From contig DATAZV010000187.1 in assembly GCA_036271855.1 (NCBI GenBank), forward strand, positions 1-11,783: a DNA stretch of 11,783 bases, in the 5' to 3' direction. Positions 1 through 6,128 of this stretch are shown piece by piece (position 1 is the first letter of the stretch; each line of letters begins with the position of its first letter). Position numbers and translations under genes: made by a program. The notes beneath the pieces are model-generated. The model was not told where the DNA came from, ran no database searches, and saw only the letters and a program-made list of their open reading frames with translations. This stretch comes from JAQGMJ01 sp036271855. GTDB lineage: Bacteria; Pseudomonadota; Gammaproteobacteria; Burkholderiales; JAEUOS01.

Positions 1-146
1 TCATCCCGGTGAAGTGGATCGACAAGGTGCTCGAGCTGGCCCTGGAGCGCAAGCCCCAGCCGCTGCCCGACGAACCGGTGGTCACCGCCGCTACCCCCGC
101 CACGGTACCGGCGCCGGGTGCGACCGACACGGCCGTCAAGCACTAA
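1..146 (+). CDS. lon: Lon protease, C-terminal end (partial)
   Basis: The frame is open from the window edge to TAA at 144-146 and gives 47 readable residues. It begins IPVKWIDKVLELALERKP and ends in a low-complexity Pro/Ala/Thr tail. This matches the end of the Lon peptidase domain, where E. coli Lon has HPVKRIEEVLALALQ followed by a short variable tail. Lon is the cytosolic ATP-dependent AAA+ serine protease that degrades misfolded and regulatory proteins. The catalytic Ser-Lys dyad and the ATPase lie upstream of the window, so identity rests only on this tail. A hairpin terminator starts 17 bases after the stop, so this is probably the last gene of its transcript and unrelated to the catabolic genes that follow. 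Confidence 0.82.
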   Translation, partial: IPVKWIDKVLELALERKPQPLPDEPVVTAATPATVPAPGATDTAVKH

Positions 147-162
147 GCCGTAGCAGCAAAGA

Positions 163-201
163 AAAGGGCGCCGTCCGCGAGGACCGGCGCCCTTTGTTTT
201 T
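163..201 (+). terminator. Intrinsic terminator after lon, possibly bidirectional
   Basis: The arm AAAGGGCGCC (163-172) pairs with GGCGCCCTTT (186-195). The stem continues inward as GTCC (173-176) with GGAC (181-184), leaving one bulged C and a GCGA loop, which is a GNRA-type tetraloop. The 3' side runs into TTTGTTTTT. On the minus strand the same hairpin is followed by TTTTCTTT, so it could also end the minus-strand transcript whose last gene stops at 219. Confidence 0.88.
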
Positions 202-218
202 GGGCTCCGCTTTTGTGC

Positions 219-890
219 TCAGGCGTGCGTGATGGCGGCGCGCCGCTCCGGCGTGTCCAGATGCGGGATCGAATTGAAGCTCAGCAGGCGCATGCCGGTG
301 CCGCCGACGATCAGTTCGCAAAATGCCGCATTGCGCATCTGCAGGTTGAGCTCGATCGCAGTTTCACCGGAACAACCCAGCACCGCCGCCAGGGCGCGGC
401 AAATGGCACCGCCCGAACTCACCACCAGCACCGCCTCCTCACGCGCCGCGCCTTCGCAGGCGATCGCCAGCGCGGCTTGGGTGCGTACACCGAAGTCTTC
501 CCAGCTTTCCGGCACGCCGGTCAGCGTGCCTGCCGCCCACGCCTGCATCGCCGCCTTGAAGGTGCGCCAGTAGCCGTTGTAGTCGCTTTGCTGGTGGGCG
601 AGGGCGTCGGCACCGCCGGTGTGGGCGTGGTAAATCGGTGCGGAGTGGTATTCGTCCAGGCCGGGGTGGATGACGAACTCACCAGTGGCGCCCATCGCGC
701 CCAGCAGTTCGCGCGCCGTATCCTGCTGTCGCGCCAGGGTGCCGGCCAGCACCCGCTTGAACTTCAGCCCGCGCCCGGCGAAATACTCGCCCAGCCAGCG
801 CGCCTGCTGGCGGCCGAGAGCGGAGAGTTCGTCGTAATGCGCGCTGCCGAAAGAGGCTTGGCCGTGACGCACCAGTAACAGCAGGGCCAT
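219..890 (-). CDS. Histidine phosphatase family protein (phosphoglycerate mutase fold) with Ser at the second His position
   Basis: This 223-residue protein opens with MALLLLVRHGQASF. RHG at residues 8-10 is the phospho-accepting histidine motif of the cytosolic histidine phosphatase superfamily. A conserved Arg context (TLARQQDTA, 51-59), the GLDEY acidic loop (78-82) and a VVSSGGAICR segment (157-165) follow. In canonical members this last segment reads V-S-H-G-G, with the His acting as second catalytic histidine. Here residue 159 is Ser, so activity may be altered, although variants with SGG exist in the superfamily. The ATG at 888-890 is chosen because an upstream extension of 64 residues would run into the neighbouring gene. 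I see no clear Shine-Dalgarno sequence. The gene lies 16 bases after the alpha/beta hydrolase gene, so cotranscription is likely. The substrate is unknown. Confidence 0.85.
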   Translation of the reverse strand: MALLLLVRHGQASFGSAHYDELSALGRQQARWLGEYFAGRGLKFKRVLAGTLARQQDTARELLGAMGATGEFVIHPGLDEYHSAPIYHAHTGGADALAHQQSDYNGYWRTFKAAMQAWAAGTLTGVPESWEDFGVRTQAALAIACEGAAREEAVLVVSSGGAICRALAAVLGCSGETAIELNLQMRNAAFCELIVGGTGMRLLSFNSIPHLDTPERRAAITHA

Positions 891-906
891 GGGAGGTGGA
901 GGATGG

Positions 907-1734
907 CTAAAGCTTGAGGGTACTCTTAAGCCAGCCGGCCACCAGGCCCTGGATCGCCGGCTCCGCCTTATTGTAGAAGTGGTCGCAGTTGGCAACGATT
1001 TCCACCTGGCACGGGCCACCCGCCGCCGCCCTGAATTCCTCGGCCGGATATCGGTCCATCGGCTCCTGGTCGCCGCGCACATACAGCGTCGGGCACTTGA
1101 TGCGCGGCGCCAGCTCGACCACGTTGGGTGTGTTGTGCTTGCGGTCGAGATAGCTCTCGGCGCTGATCGCGTACCACCAGCCGGGCATCAGCATCAGCTC
1201 GCGGCCTTGGCCGGCCGCGACCATCTGCTCCGCCCGCTCGGTGAATTCCTCCACGCGGTCGGCCGCCATCATGCCGGCGCTCGACGTATCTTCCACCGCC
1301 GTCTTGCCGCCGCGATGGGCGGAGAGCAGCACCATGGCGCGGGTCTGCGGATGGTCGGCGACGTGGCGCACCGCCAGCATGCCGCCGTTGCTGTGGCCGA
1401 TCACCACCGGGTCTTTGTATCCCTTGCCGGCGAACCACTGCGCCGCCAGGCGGTTGTCCTCGATGCCCTCGGCCGCGGTCTGCAGTGCGCCGCCGACCAT
1501 GGCGCGGCTGTTGAAGATCGAGAGAATGTCGCGGCCGCGGCGGTTGAACGCCAGGCAGGCGAAACCCAGCTCGGTCAGCACCGGCGGCAAAAAGCGCGGC
1601 GCGCCGGTGTAGAAGTTCATCGTGTTGCCATGAAACAGCAGCACCCCGCCGGCCTTGGCGCCGCCTTCCGGCTCGTAGTAAACCCCGTCCAGCGGAACGG
1701 TGGGAGTGGCAATGGAGATGAGTTCGGTACGCAT
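907..1734 (-). CDS. Alpha/beta hydrolase
   Basis: A 275-residue cytosolic protein with no signal peptide. It has the alpha/beta-hydrolase order: the oxyanion-hole region LLFHGN (32-37), the nucleophile elbow GHSNGG (113-118, Ser115), a late acidic loop YVRGDQEP (218-225, with Asp222 or Glu224 as candidate acid) and NCDHFYN (249-255, His252) as the catalytic base. The complete triad predicts an active serine hydrolase, such as an esterase, lactonase or C-C hydrolase; the substrate cannot be read from the sequence. The length is normal for the family. The ATG is at 1732-1734 and is preceded only by a weak GCGGA-like ribosome site. It is divergent from the SMP-30 gene at 1893 across about 158 bases and is followed after 16 bases by the phosphatase gene. 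Its placement fits a role with the divergent catabolic genes, but that is inference. Confidence 0.88.
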   Translation of the reverse strand: MRTELISIATPTVPLDGVYYEPEGGAKAGGVLLFHGNTMNFYTGAPRFLPPVLTELGFACLAFNRRGRDILSIFNSRAMVGGALQTAAEGIEDNRLAAQWFAGKGYKDPVVIGHSNGGMLAVRHVADHPQTRAMVLLSAHRGGKTAVEDTSSAGMMAADRVEEFTERAEQMVAAGQGRELMLMPGWWYAISAESYLDRKHNTPNVVELAPRIKCPTLYVRGDQEPMDRYPAEEFRAAAGGPCQVEIVANCDHFYNKAEPAIQGLVAGWLKSTLKL

Positions 1735-1813
1735 GGGTTCCGCTGGTCGCGAGCTTGGGTAGGGCGCACTGTAGCGGGCTTCGGCAGCGCGTGCATTGAT
1801 GGGCGAAATTAAC

Positions 1814-1849
1814 GCAATTTTGCAAATGTCCGGACAGGTTCTGGTACCA
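1814..1849. promoter_or_regulatory. Cluster of three short dyads in the divergent promoter region
   Basis: Within the 158-base gap between the divergent hydrolase and SMP-30 genes lies the most AT-rich patch of the window (about 1806-1827). Next to it are three dyads: GCAATTTTGC (1814-1823), the perfect palindrome TGTCCGGACA (1827-1836) and the perfect palindrome TGGTACCA (1842-1849). Their centres are 13 and 14 bases apart. The GT-N4-AC core of the second resembles operators used by GntR-family regulators, but no regulator gene is in the window. Weak promoter-like hexamers (TTGCAA at 1820, TACCAT at 1845) are present at a poor 19-base spacing. Confidence 0.35.
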
Positions 1850-1892
1850 TGGCGCTTGTTGCAATCTGGACTTCATGGGATTTGGGGAGACG

Positions 1893-2789
1893 ATGCTGGA
1901 ACTCGATCTGGACACCCCGGCCTTGCAGCGCCTGCTCTCCGAAGAGGCGCCGCTGGACCGCATTTACCACGGCATGACCTTCGGCGAGGGGCCGGTGTGG
2001 AATCGCCGCGACGGCAAGTTCTACTGGGTCGACATCGTCGGCGACACCATCTACCGCTACACGCCGGGCACCGGCACCGAGGTGCTGATCCACCCCTCCG
2101 AGAAGGCCAACGGCCTGACCTTCGACCGGGAAGGGCGCCTGAACGTCGCCGGCTGGGCCTCGCGTAGCGTCTGGCGCGTCGAGCATGACGGCAGCGTCAG
2201 CACCCTGGCTTCCCTCTACCAGGGCAAGCGCATCAACAGCCCGAACGACATCGTGGTGAAGTCGGACGGCTCGATCTACTTCACCGATTCGCCAGGCGCC
2301 TTGTACAACCCGGCGATGGCGGCCGAAGACCTGCAGCAGTACCTCGATTTCCAGGGCGTGTTCCGCATCACCCCCGACGGCAAGAGCATCAGCGTGGTGG
2401 TGACCGACGTGGTCTACCCCAACGGCCTGGCTTTCACCCCGGACGAAAAGACCCTCTACGTCAACTGCACCCGCACGGGCCAGATCACCGCCTACGACGT
2501 CAAGCCCGACGGCAGCGCCGGTCCCGGCCGCCTGTTCCACAAACTCACTGGCCCCGAGCCCGGCATCGCCGATGGCATGAAGGTCGACACCGAGGGCAAC
2601 GTATATTGCACCGGCCCCGGCGGCGTCCACGTCATCGACAAGTCGGGCAAGCTGCTCGGGCGCATCCGCTTCGCCGAGCATTGCACCAACATGGCTTTCG
2701 GTGGCCCGGATGCGATGGATTTCTATGTCACCACCTACACCTCGCTGTACAAGACGCGCGTGAAGATTCCCGGCGTCGCGGTCTGGTAA
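1893..2789 (+). CDS. SMP-30/gluconolactonase/LRE family protein (metal-dependent lactonase type)
   Basis: A six-bladed beta-propeller of the SMP-30 family, 298 residues from the start chosen here. By alignment to human SMP-30 from memory, the metal ligands are all present: Glu33 in GEGPVW, Asn118 in NSPND, Asn177 in YPNGLAF and Asp227 in IADGMKVD. The family hydrolyses sugar lactones and related cyclic esters, so an active cytosolic lactonase is likely; the substrate is not known. There is no signal peptide. Two ATGs are in frame, at 1875 and 1893. I prefer 1893 because GGGGAG sits just upstream (1884-1889), although its spacing of three bases is short; the 1875 start would add six residues and has no ribosome site. 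This is the first gene of the plus-strand run and is followed by a second, degenerate member of the same family. Confidence 0.9.
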   Translation: MLELDLDTPALQRLLSEEAPLDRIYHGMTFGEGPVWNRRDGKFYWVDIVGDTIYRYTPGTGTEVLIHPSEKANGLTFDREGRLNVAGWASRSVWRVEHDGSVSTLASLYQGKRINSPNDIVVKSDGSIYFTDSPGALYNPAMAAEDLQQYLDFQGVFRITPDGKSISVVVTDVVYPNGLAFTPDEKTLYVNCTRTGQITAYDVKPDGSAGPGRLFHKLTGPEPGIADGMKVDTEGNVYCTGPGGVHVIDKSGKLLGRIRFAEHCTNMAFGGPDAMDFYVTTYTSLYKTRVKIPGVAVW

Positions 2790-2795
2790 GGAGAC

Positions 2796-2867
2796 ATGGG
2801 TGATGAAAAAGGGGGCATGCCCCCTTTTGATCCCCGAAATTTGAAAGTGATGGTGACGAAGACATGA
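2796..2867 (+). CDS. Possible 23-residue leader or coupling peptide between the two SMP-30 genes
   Basis: A short ORF, too small for usual gene calling, starts at ATG 2796. It is preceded by AAGGAGA, the best Shine-Dalgarno sequence seen in this operon (2788-2794, overlapping the end of the upstream stop codon). It encodes 23 residues, beginning MGDEKGGMPPFD and ending VMVTKT. Its TGA (2865-2867) overlaps the ATG of the next gene (2864-2866) in an ATGA arrangement. Its codons 5-11 contain a perfect 22-base palindrome. The downstream gene has no good ribosome site of its own, so translation could be coupled through this ORF. No homologue or function is recognised, and it may be a by-product of the spacer. 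Confidence 0.35.
   Translation: MGDEKGGMPPFDPRNLKVMVTKT
2807..2828. terminator. Perfect 22-base palindrome, terminator-like, inside the spacer of the SMP-30 pair
   Basis: Four A, five G, CATG, five C and four T form a perfect palindrome. In RNA this gives a nine-pair stem with a CATG loop and a U-rich 3' side on either strand. It resembles an intrinsic terminator but has only four T on the plus strand, and the downstream gene is co-directional. Partial termination, attenuation or transcript processing is therefore as likely as full termination. Confidence 0.5.
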
Positions 2868-3781
2868 AATTCGAAAAAGTCGCACAAACCGAAGGCGCCG
2901 CCGGCGGCCTGGCCTGGGACGGCCGCGCGATGCTGTTCACTTCCATGGTGATGGGTATGGGCGGCGGCAACATCCTGCGCTACGATCCGCAGACCAACAA
3001 GACCAGCAACTTCCGTAAATACACGGTCCTGACCAACGGCATCGGCTTCGGCCCCGACGGCGCCCTCTACGGCTGCCAGGAAAGCTCGCGCCGCGTGGTG
3101 CGCTTCATGGAAGACGGTTCGACCGCGCAGACCGAAAGCCAGATCGGCGGGCGCTATCACAACCAGCCGACCAAGCTTGCGATCGACAATCGCGGGCGCA
3201 TCTGGTTTGCCGACCCGCACAGCACCGTACGCTCCTTCGGCCCGCAATTCGTGCCCTATCTGGAGCACGCCTCGGTACTGCGCCTGGAGCGCGACCCGCA
3301 GCGCAAGCTGTGGGAGATCAAGCGCATGACCTTCGACACCACCCAGCCGCGCGCCGTCGCGCTGGCGCCCGACGACAAGACCCTGTACGTGGCGCAGACC
3401 GACAACAGCCCGGGCGGCTTGCGCGAACTGCGCGCCTATTCCGTAGAGGCCGATGACGTGCTGGGGCCGTATCGCCTGCTGCACAGCTTCGGGCGCGACT
3501 ATCGCGGCGAGCAGCGCGGCATCGAGGGCATGTGCACCGACAGCGCGGGCAACATCGTTGCCGTTGCTGGTTCGTCCAAGACCGGCCCGGGTACCCTGGT
3601 TTACGTGTTCTCTCCCAGCGGCGCGGTGCTGGAAAGCCACGCCCTGCCGGGGGACGTGCCGATGAATTGCGCCTTTGGCGACGCCGGCCTTTCCAGCTTG
3701 TACGTCACCACCGCCGCCGGCGAGTTGTGGCGCGCCCGCGATTGCGGGCGCCTGGGCCGGGGGTTCGCGCCGGTGGGCTAG
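2864..3781 (+). CDS. SMP-30/gluconolactonase-like beta-propeller, metal ligands apparently lost
   Basis: A 305-residue protein with the repeated propeller strands and family phrases of SMP-30 proteins (ILRYDP 37-42, APDDKTLYVAQTD 168-180, RELRAYSV 187-194, GIEGMCTDSAGNIVAVAG 219-236). Compared by eye with its neighbour at 1893, each metal-ligand position is changed: Glu to Gly14 (GGLAW), the Asn of SPND to Thr103 (QPTK), the Asn of PNG to Arg163 (QPRAV) and Asp to Glu221 (GIEGM). It may be a non-catalytic partner, a binding protein, or an enzyme of different chemistry. No signal peptide is visible. The start ATG overlaps the stop of a 23-codon ORF and lacks a good ribosome site of its own. 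The family call is firm; lactonase activity should not be assumed. Confidence 0.85.
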   Translation: MKFEKVAQTEGAAGGLAWDGRAMLFTSMVMGMGGGNILRYDPQTNKTSNFRKYTVLTNGIGFGPDGALYGCQESSRRVVRFMEDGSTAQTESQIGGRYHNQPTKLAIDNRGRIWFADPHSTVRSFGPQFVPYLEHASVLRLERDPQRKLWEIKRMTFDTTQPRAVALAPDDKTLYVAQTDNSPGGLRELRAYSVEADDVLGPYRLLHSFGRDYRGEQRGIEGMCTDSAGNIVAVAGSSKTGPGTLVYVFSPSGAVLESHALPGDVPMNCAFGDAGLSSLYVTTAAGELWRARDCGRLGRGFAPVG

Positions 3782-3891
3782 GCTTTTGGGGCCGGCGGCG
3801 GCCGGACCGGCTGCCATCGGCGATACTGCCGCATGCAGCAATGCCTGATCAAGACAAAGATCGCGCGCCCTCCGGGATAGCGCGGCAAATT

Positions 3892-3904
3892 TGTGCAAAG
3901 CACA
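3892..3904. promoter_or_regulatory. TGTGC-AAA-GCACA dyad (T-N11-A type) upstream of the Bug receptor gene
   Basis: The 169-base gap 3782-3950 is one of the two longest in the plus-strand run and may carry an internal promoter. It contains a perfect five-base inverted repeat around AAA. Its T-N11-A layout is that of LysR-type regulator boxes and lies 46 bases before the receptor ATG. No convincing -35/-10 pair was found near it. The rest of the gap holds a GC-rich repeat-like stretch (about 3790-3811) and nothing else recognisable. Confidence 0.3.
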
Positions 3905-3950
3905 GACCAGTAGACTTCAAACAGTATTCGTTCAAGGAAACGAGGTTGAT

Positions 3951-4907
3951 ATGAAAAACATTCTTGCCACCCTGATTTGCGCTGCCGCCGGCCTGGCCGC
4001 AACGGCGCCGGCATACGCGCAGCAATATCCCGACAAGCCGATCCGCATCATTGTCGGCCCCGGCCCGGATACCCTGGCACGCCTGCTCGGTGCCGAAATC
4101 ACCAAGGATTGGGGCCAGCAGGTGCTGGTCGACCAGCGGCCCGCCGCCGGCGGCATCGTCGCCGCCGACGTGGTGGCGAAGGCGGCGCCGGACGGCTATA
4201 CGCTGCTTTTGTCCACTGGCTCCTTCACCATCAATACCGCGCTCAACGCCAAGCTGCCCTACGACTTCCTGCACGACCTGACGCCGGTGTCGCTGATGGC
4301 GACTTTCCCCTTTATCCTGGTGGTGCGCCCGGATGCGCCGTACCACTCCCTGAAAGACCTGGTGGAGGCCGCCCGCGCGCAGCCGGGCAAGCTCAACTAC
4401 GCCTCCGCCGGCAACGGCACGCCGCCGCACCTGGCGGGCGAAATGCTCAAGCAGATGGCGAATATCAACATGGTCCACGTGCCTTACAAGGGTGCGGCGC
4501 CGGCGATCACCGACCTGATCGGCGGCCAGGTACAAACCATGTTCGGCGTCGCGCCGGCGGCGCTGCCGCAGGTCAAGGGCGGCAAGCTGCGCGCGCTCGC
4601 TGTCAGCAGCCAGAAGCGCTATGTGCTTCTGCCCGACGTGCCCTCGGTGGCCGAGTCCGGCTACCCGGATTTCCAGGTGGTCGGCTGGAACGGCCTGCAC
4701 GCGCCGGCGAAGACGCCCAAGGCGATCATCGACAAGCTCAACGCCGAGGTCGCCCGATACCTCAAGTCCAAGGAAGCCCAGGAACCCCTGCTGGCCTCCG
4801 GTTTCGTCGCCGAGGGCTCGACCGTTGCGGAGTTCGATGCCTTCGCCCGCGCCGACATCGCGCGCGCAACCCAGGTGATCAAGACGGCAAACATTCACGT
4901 CGATTAA
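3951..4907 (+). CDS. Bug/TctC-family tripartite tricarboxylate transporter substrate-binding protein
   Basis: A 318-residue periplasmic receptor. The N-terminus has a basic start (MKN), a hydrophobic core and an AYA site at 21-23, giving a Sec signal peptide with cleavage before QQYPDKP. The mature protein carries Bug-family hallmarks: YPDKPIRIIV (26-35), GWNGLHAP late in the chain, RPAAGG (63-68), PDGYTLL (80-86) and VPYKGAAPAITDLIGGQV. Bug proteins bind small carboxylates and related compounds for TctAB transporters or for signalling. No tctA or tctB lies in the window, so it is an orphan receptor here. ATG 3951 is chosen over an upstream in-frame start because it gives a normal signal peptide and follows AGGAAACGAGG. 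The first ligand loop (GPGPDTLAR, 36-44) is about four residues shorter than the usual PGG-containing loop. The ligand is unknown. Confidence 0.95.
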   Translation: MKNILATLICAAAGLAATAPAYAQQYPDKPIRIIVGPGPDTLARLLGAEITKDWGQQVLVDQRPAAGGIVAADVVAKAAPDGYTLLLSTGSFTINTALNAKLPYDFLHDLTPVSLMATFPFILVVRPDAPYHSLKDLVEAARAQPGKLNYASAGNGTPPHLAGEMLKQMANINMVHVPYKGAAPAITDLIGGQVQTMFGVAPAALPQVKGGKLRALAVSSQKRYVLLPDVPSVAESGYPDFQVVGWNGLHAPAKTPKAIIDKLNAEVARYLKSKEAQEPLLASGFVAEGSTVAEFDAFARADIARATQVIKTANIHVD

Positions 4908-4914
4908 AGCAGGC

Positions 4915-5478
4915 ATGGAACGCAAACTCAAGCCGATCCGCCGCGTGGTCACCGGCAACGATGCACAGGGCCGCTCCCGTGTCCTGTTCGACAGTGCCGC
5001 GCCGAACGCCAACCCGGGCGCCGTCAGCCCGGGCAACGGCATGACCGACCTCTGGGTCTACCAGTCGCTCCCGGCACGGATATCCGGCGAGCGCGACGAC
5101 GGCAATCTGCCGTTTTCCTTCGAACCACCGGAACAGGGCGGGCATTTGCGTGTCGTGCAATCCGAAGGCAAGCCCGCGGATTACGATCCGGCAAAGGACA
5201 AGACCGCCGTGCCCGAAGGCCCGCCGCGCCTGCGCGCCAACGGCAGCACCTGGGACCGTGGCGGGCAAAACGCCTTCAGCTCGCCGGTGCACAAGTCCGA
5301 GACGGTCGACTACGGCATCCTGCTCGAAGGCAAACGCACCCTGATCCTGGACGGCGGCCGCTACGCCCTCAACCCCGGCGACGTGGTGGTGCAACTGGGC
5401 AACTGGCACGGCTGGACCAATCCCGACGAAGGCAGCCTGATGGCCTTTGTGATGATGGGCGCGAAGTTCGACAAATAG
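4915..5478 (+). CDS. Cupin-domain protein (first of a tandem pair)
   Basis: A 187-residue soluble protein with a C-terminal single cupin barrel. Cupin motif 1 is seen as PVHKSETVDYGILLEGK (124-140), with His126 and Glu129 as candidate metal ligands. Motif 2 is NPGDVVVQLGNWHGWTN (153-169), with His165. The usual H-x-H of motif 1 is reduced to one His. The first 100 residues are less typical and carry KPIRRVVTGND, which is also found at the start of the next protein. Cupins of this size act as metal-dependent oxygenases, isomerases or small-molecule sensors; the reaction cannot be assigned. It starts 7 bases after the receptor gene and ends 15 bases before its paralogue, so all three are probably in one transcript. 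Confidence 0.88.
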   Translation: MERKLKPIRRVVTGNDAQGRSRVLFDSAAPNANPGAVSPGNGMTDLWVYQSLPARISGERDDGNLPFSFEPPEQGGHLRVVQSEGKPADYDPAKDKTAVPEGPPRLRANGSTWDRGGQNAFSSPVHKSETVDYGILLEGKRTLILDGGRYALNPGDVVVQLGNWHGWTNPDEGSLMAFVMMGAKFDK

Positions 5479-5493
5479 GGCGCCGACCAAACA

Positions 5494-6042
5494 ATGAAAC
5501 ACGAAATCAAGCCGGTGCGCCGCCTGGTCTGCATCGACGGCGAGGACGGCAAGTCGCGCGCCCTGGCCGACGCGCCTTCGCCCGACGTGCGTACCGACCC
5601 GGCGCGGCCCGGTTTCGCCTCCACCCGCATCTGGGTGGCCGACGGTGCGCCGCCGCCGCTGAAAGGGATACGCGAAACCCTGGACTTGCCGCATACCCTG
5701 GAACCGCCGCCCGGCGGATCGGTGTGCCGCATCGTCACCTTTCCGCCGGATGCTTCCTACGGCAAGATCGGCGCGCAAGAGGTGGCGGCTTATTTCGCCG
5801 CCATGGGCTCACCCCAAGCCTCAACTTACGCCAAGGACGCGCCGCACCCCTACATGCAAAAGACCCTTACCCTGGACTTTTGCCTGGTGCTGGAAGGCGA
5901 GATCACCCTGGTGCTGGATACCGGAGAAGTCCATCTCGAGGCCGGCGACACCGTGGTCCAGCGCGGCACCAACCACGCCTGGAGCAATCGTTCCGGCGCC
6001 CCTTGCCGCATCGCCTTTTCCTCGCACGACGCGTTCTGTTAA
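5494..6042 (+). CDS. Cupin-domain protein (second of the pair, motif-1 His replaced)
   Basis: A 182-residue paralogue of the preceding cupin. Shared landmarks are the opening (KPVRRLV against KPIRRVV), the LEPPPGG/FEPPEQGG segment and the C-terminal barrel (TLDFCLVLEGEITLVLD, 126-142; EAGDTVVQRGTNHAWSN, 149-165). Motif 2 keeps His161. In motif 1, aligning DFCLVLEG with DYGILLEG puts Gln122 where the first protein has His126 and Leu125 where it has Glu129, so metal binding is probably weakened or different; His118 lies nearby and could substitute. Cytosolic, with no signal peptide. It may form a heteromer with the first cupin or have a regulatory role. An 86-base spacer follows before the flavoprotein gene. 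Confidence 0.86.
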   Translation: MKHEIKPVRRLVCIDGEDGKSRALADAPSPDVRTDPARPGFASTRIWVADGAPPPLKGIRETLDLPHTLEPPPGGSVCRIVTFPPDASYGKIGAQEVAAYFAAMGSPQASTYAKDAPHPYMQKTLTLDFCLVLEGEITLVLDTGEVHLEAGDTVVQRGTNHAWSNRSGAPCRIAFSSHDAFC

Positions 6043-6077
6043 GGCCTTGCGCCGCAGTCGGCCAAGCGCCGGCAGTG

Positions 6078-6090
6078 GCACAGTGTGTGC
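6078..6090. promoter_or_regulatory. GCACA-GTG-TGTGC dyad before the flavoprotein genes
   Basis: The 86-base gap between the second cupin and the first flavoprotein contains a perfect five-base inverted repeat with a three-base spacer. It uses the same half-sites as the dyad at 3892-3904 but in the reverse arrangement. It sits 38 bases before the start codon. No clear promoter hexamers or terminator are seen in this gap. It could be a chance match. Confidence 0.2.
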
Positions 6091-6128
6091 ATGGTCCGGA
6101 AGGTCATCTGTTGTAAGGTTTTCCCGCC

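Noticed and set aside
1809..2885. A 358-codon open frame on the minus strand across the first SMP-30 gene
   Set aside because: It is antisense to a protein with complete family motifs and spans the intergenic palindrome; typical of high-GC shadow frames.
3782..3830. GC-rich inverted repeat after the second SMP-30 gene as a terminator
   Set aside because: The pairing (GCCGG-A-CCGGC) is short and not followed by a T-run.
2735..3898. A 387-codon open frame on the minus strand across the second SMP-30 gene
   Set aside because: Its composition is Ala/Arg/His-rich and low in recognisable structure; the plus-strand propeller protein explains this DNA.
3849..5042. A 397-codon open frame on the minus strand, antisense to the receptor gene
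   Set aside because: It is a GC-rich shadow of a gene with a clear signal peptide and Bug motifs, and its translation shows no recognisable domain.
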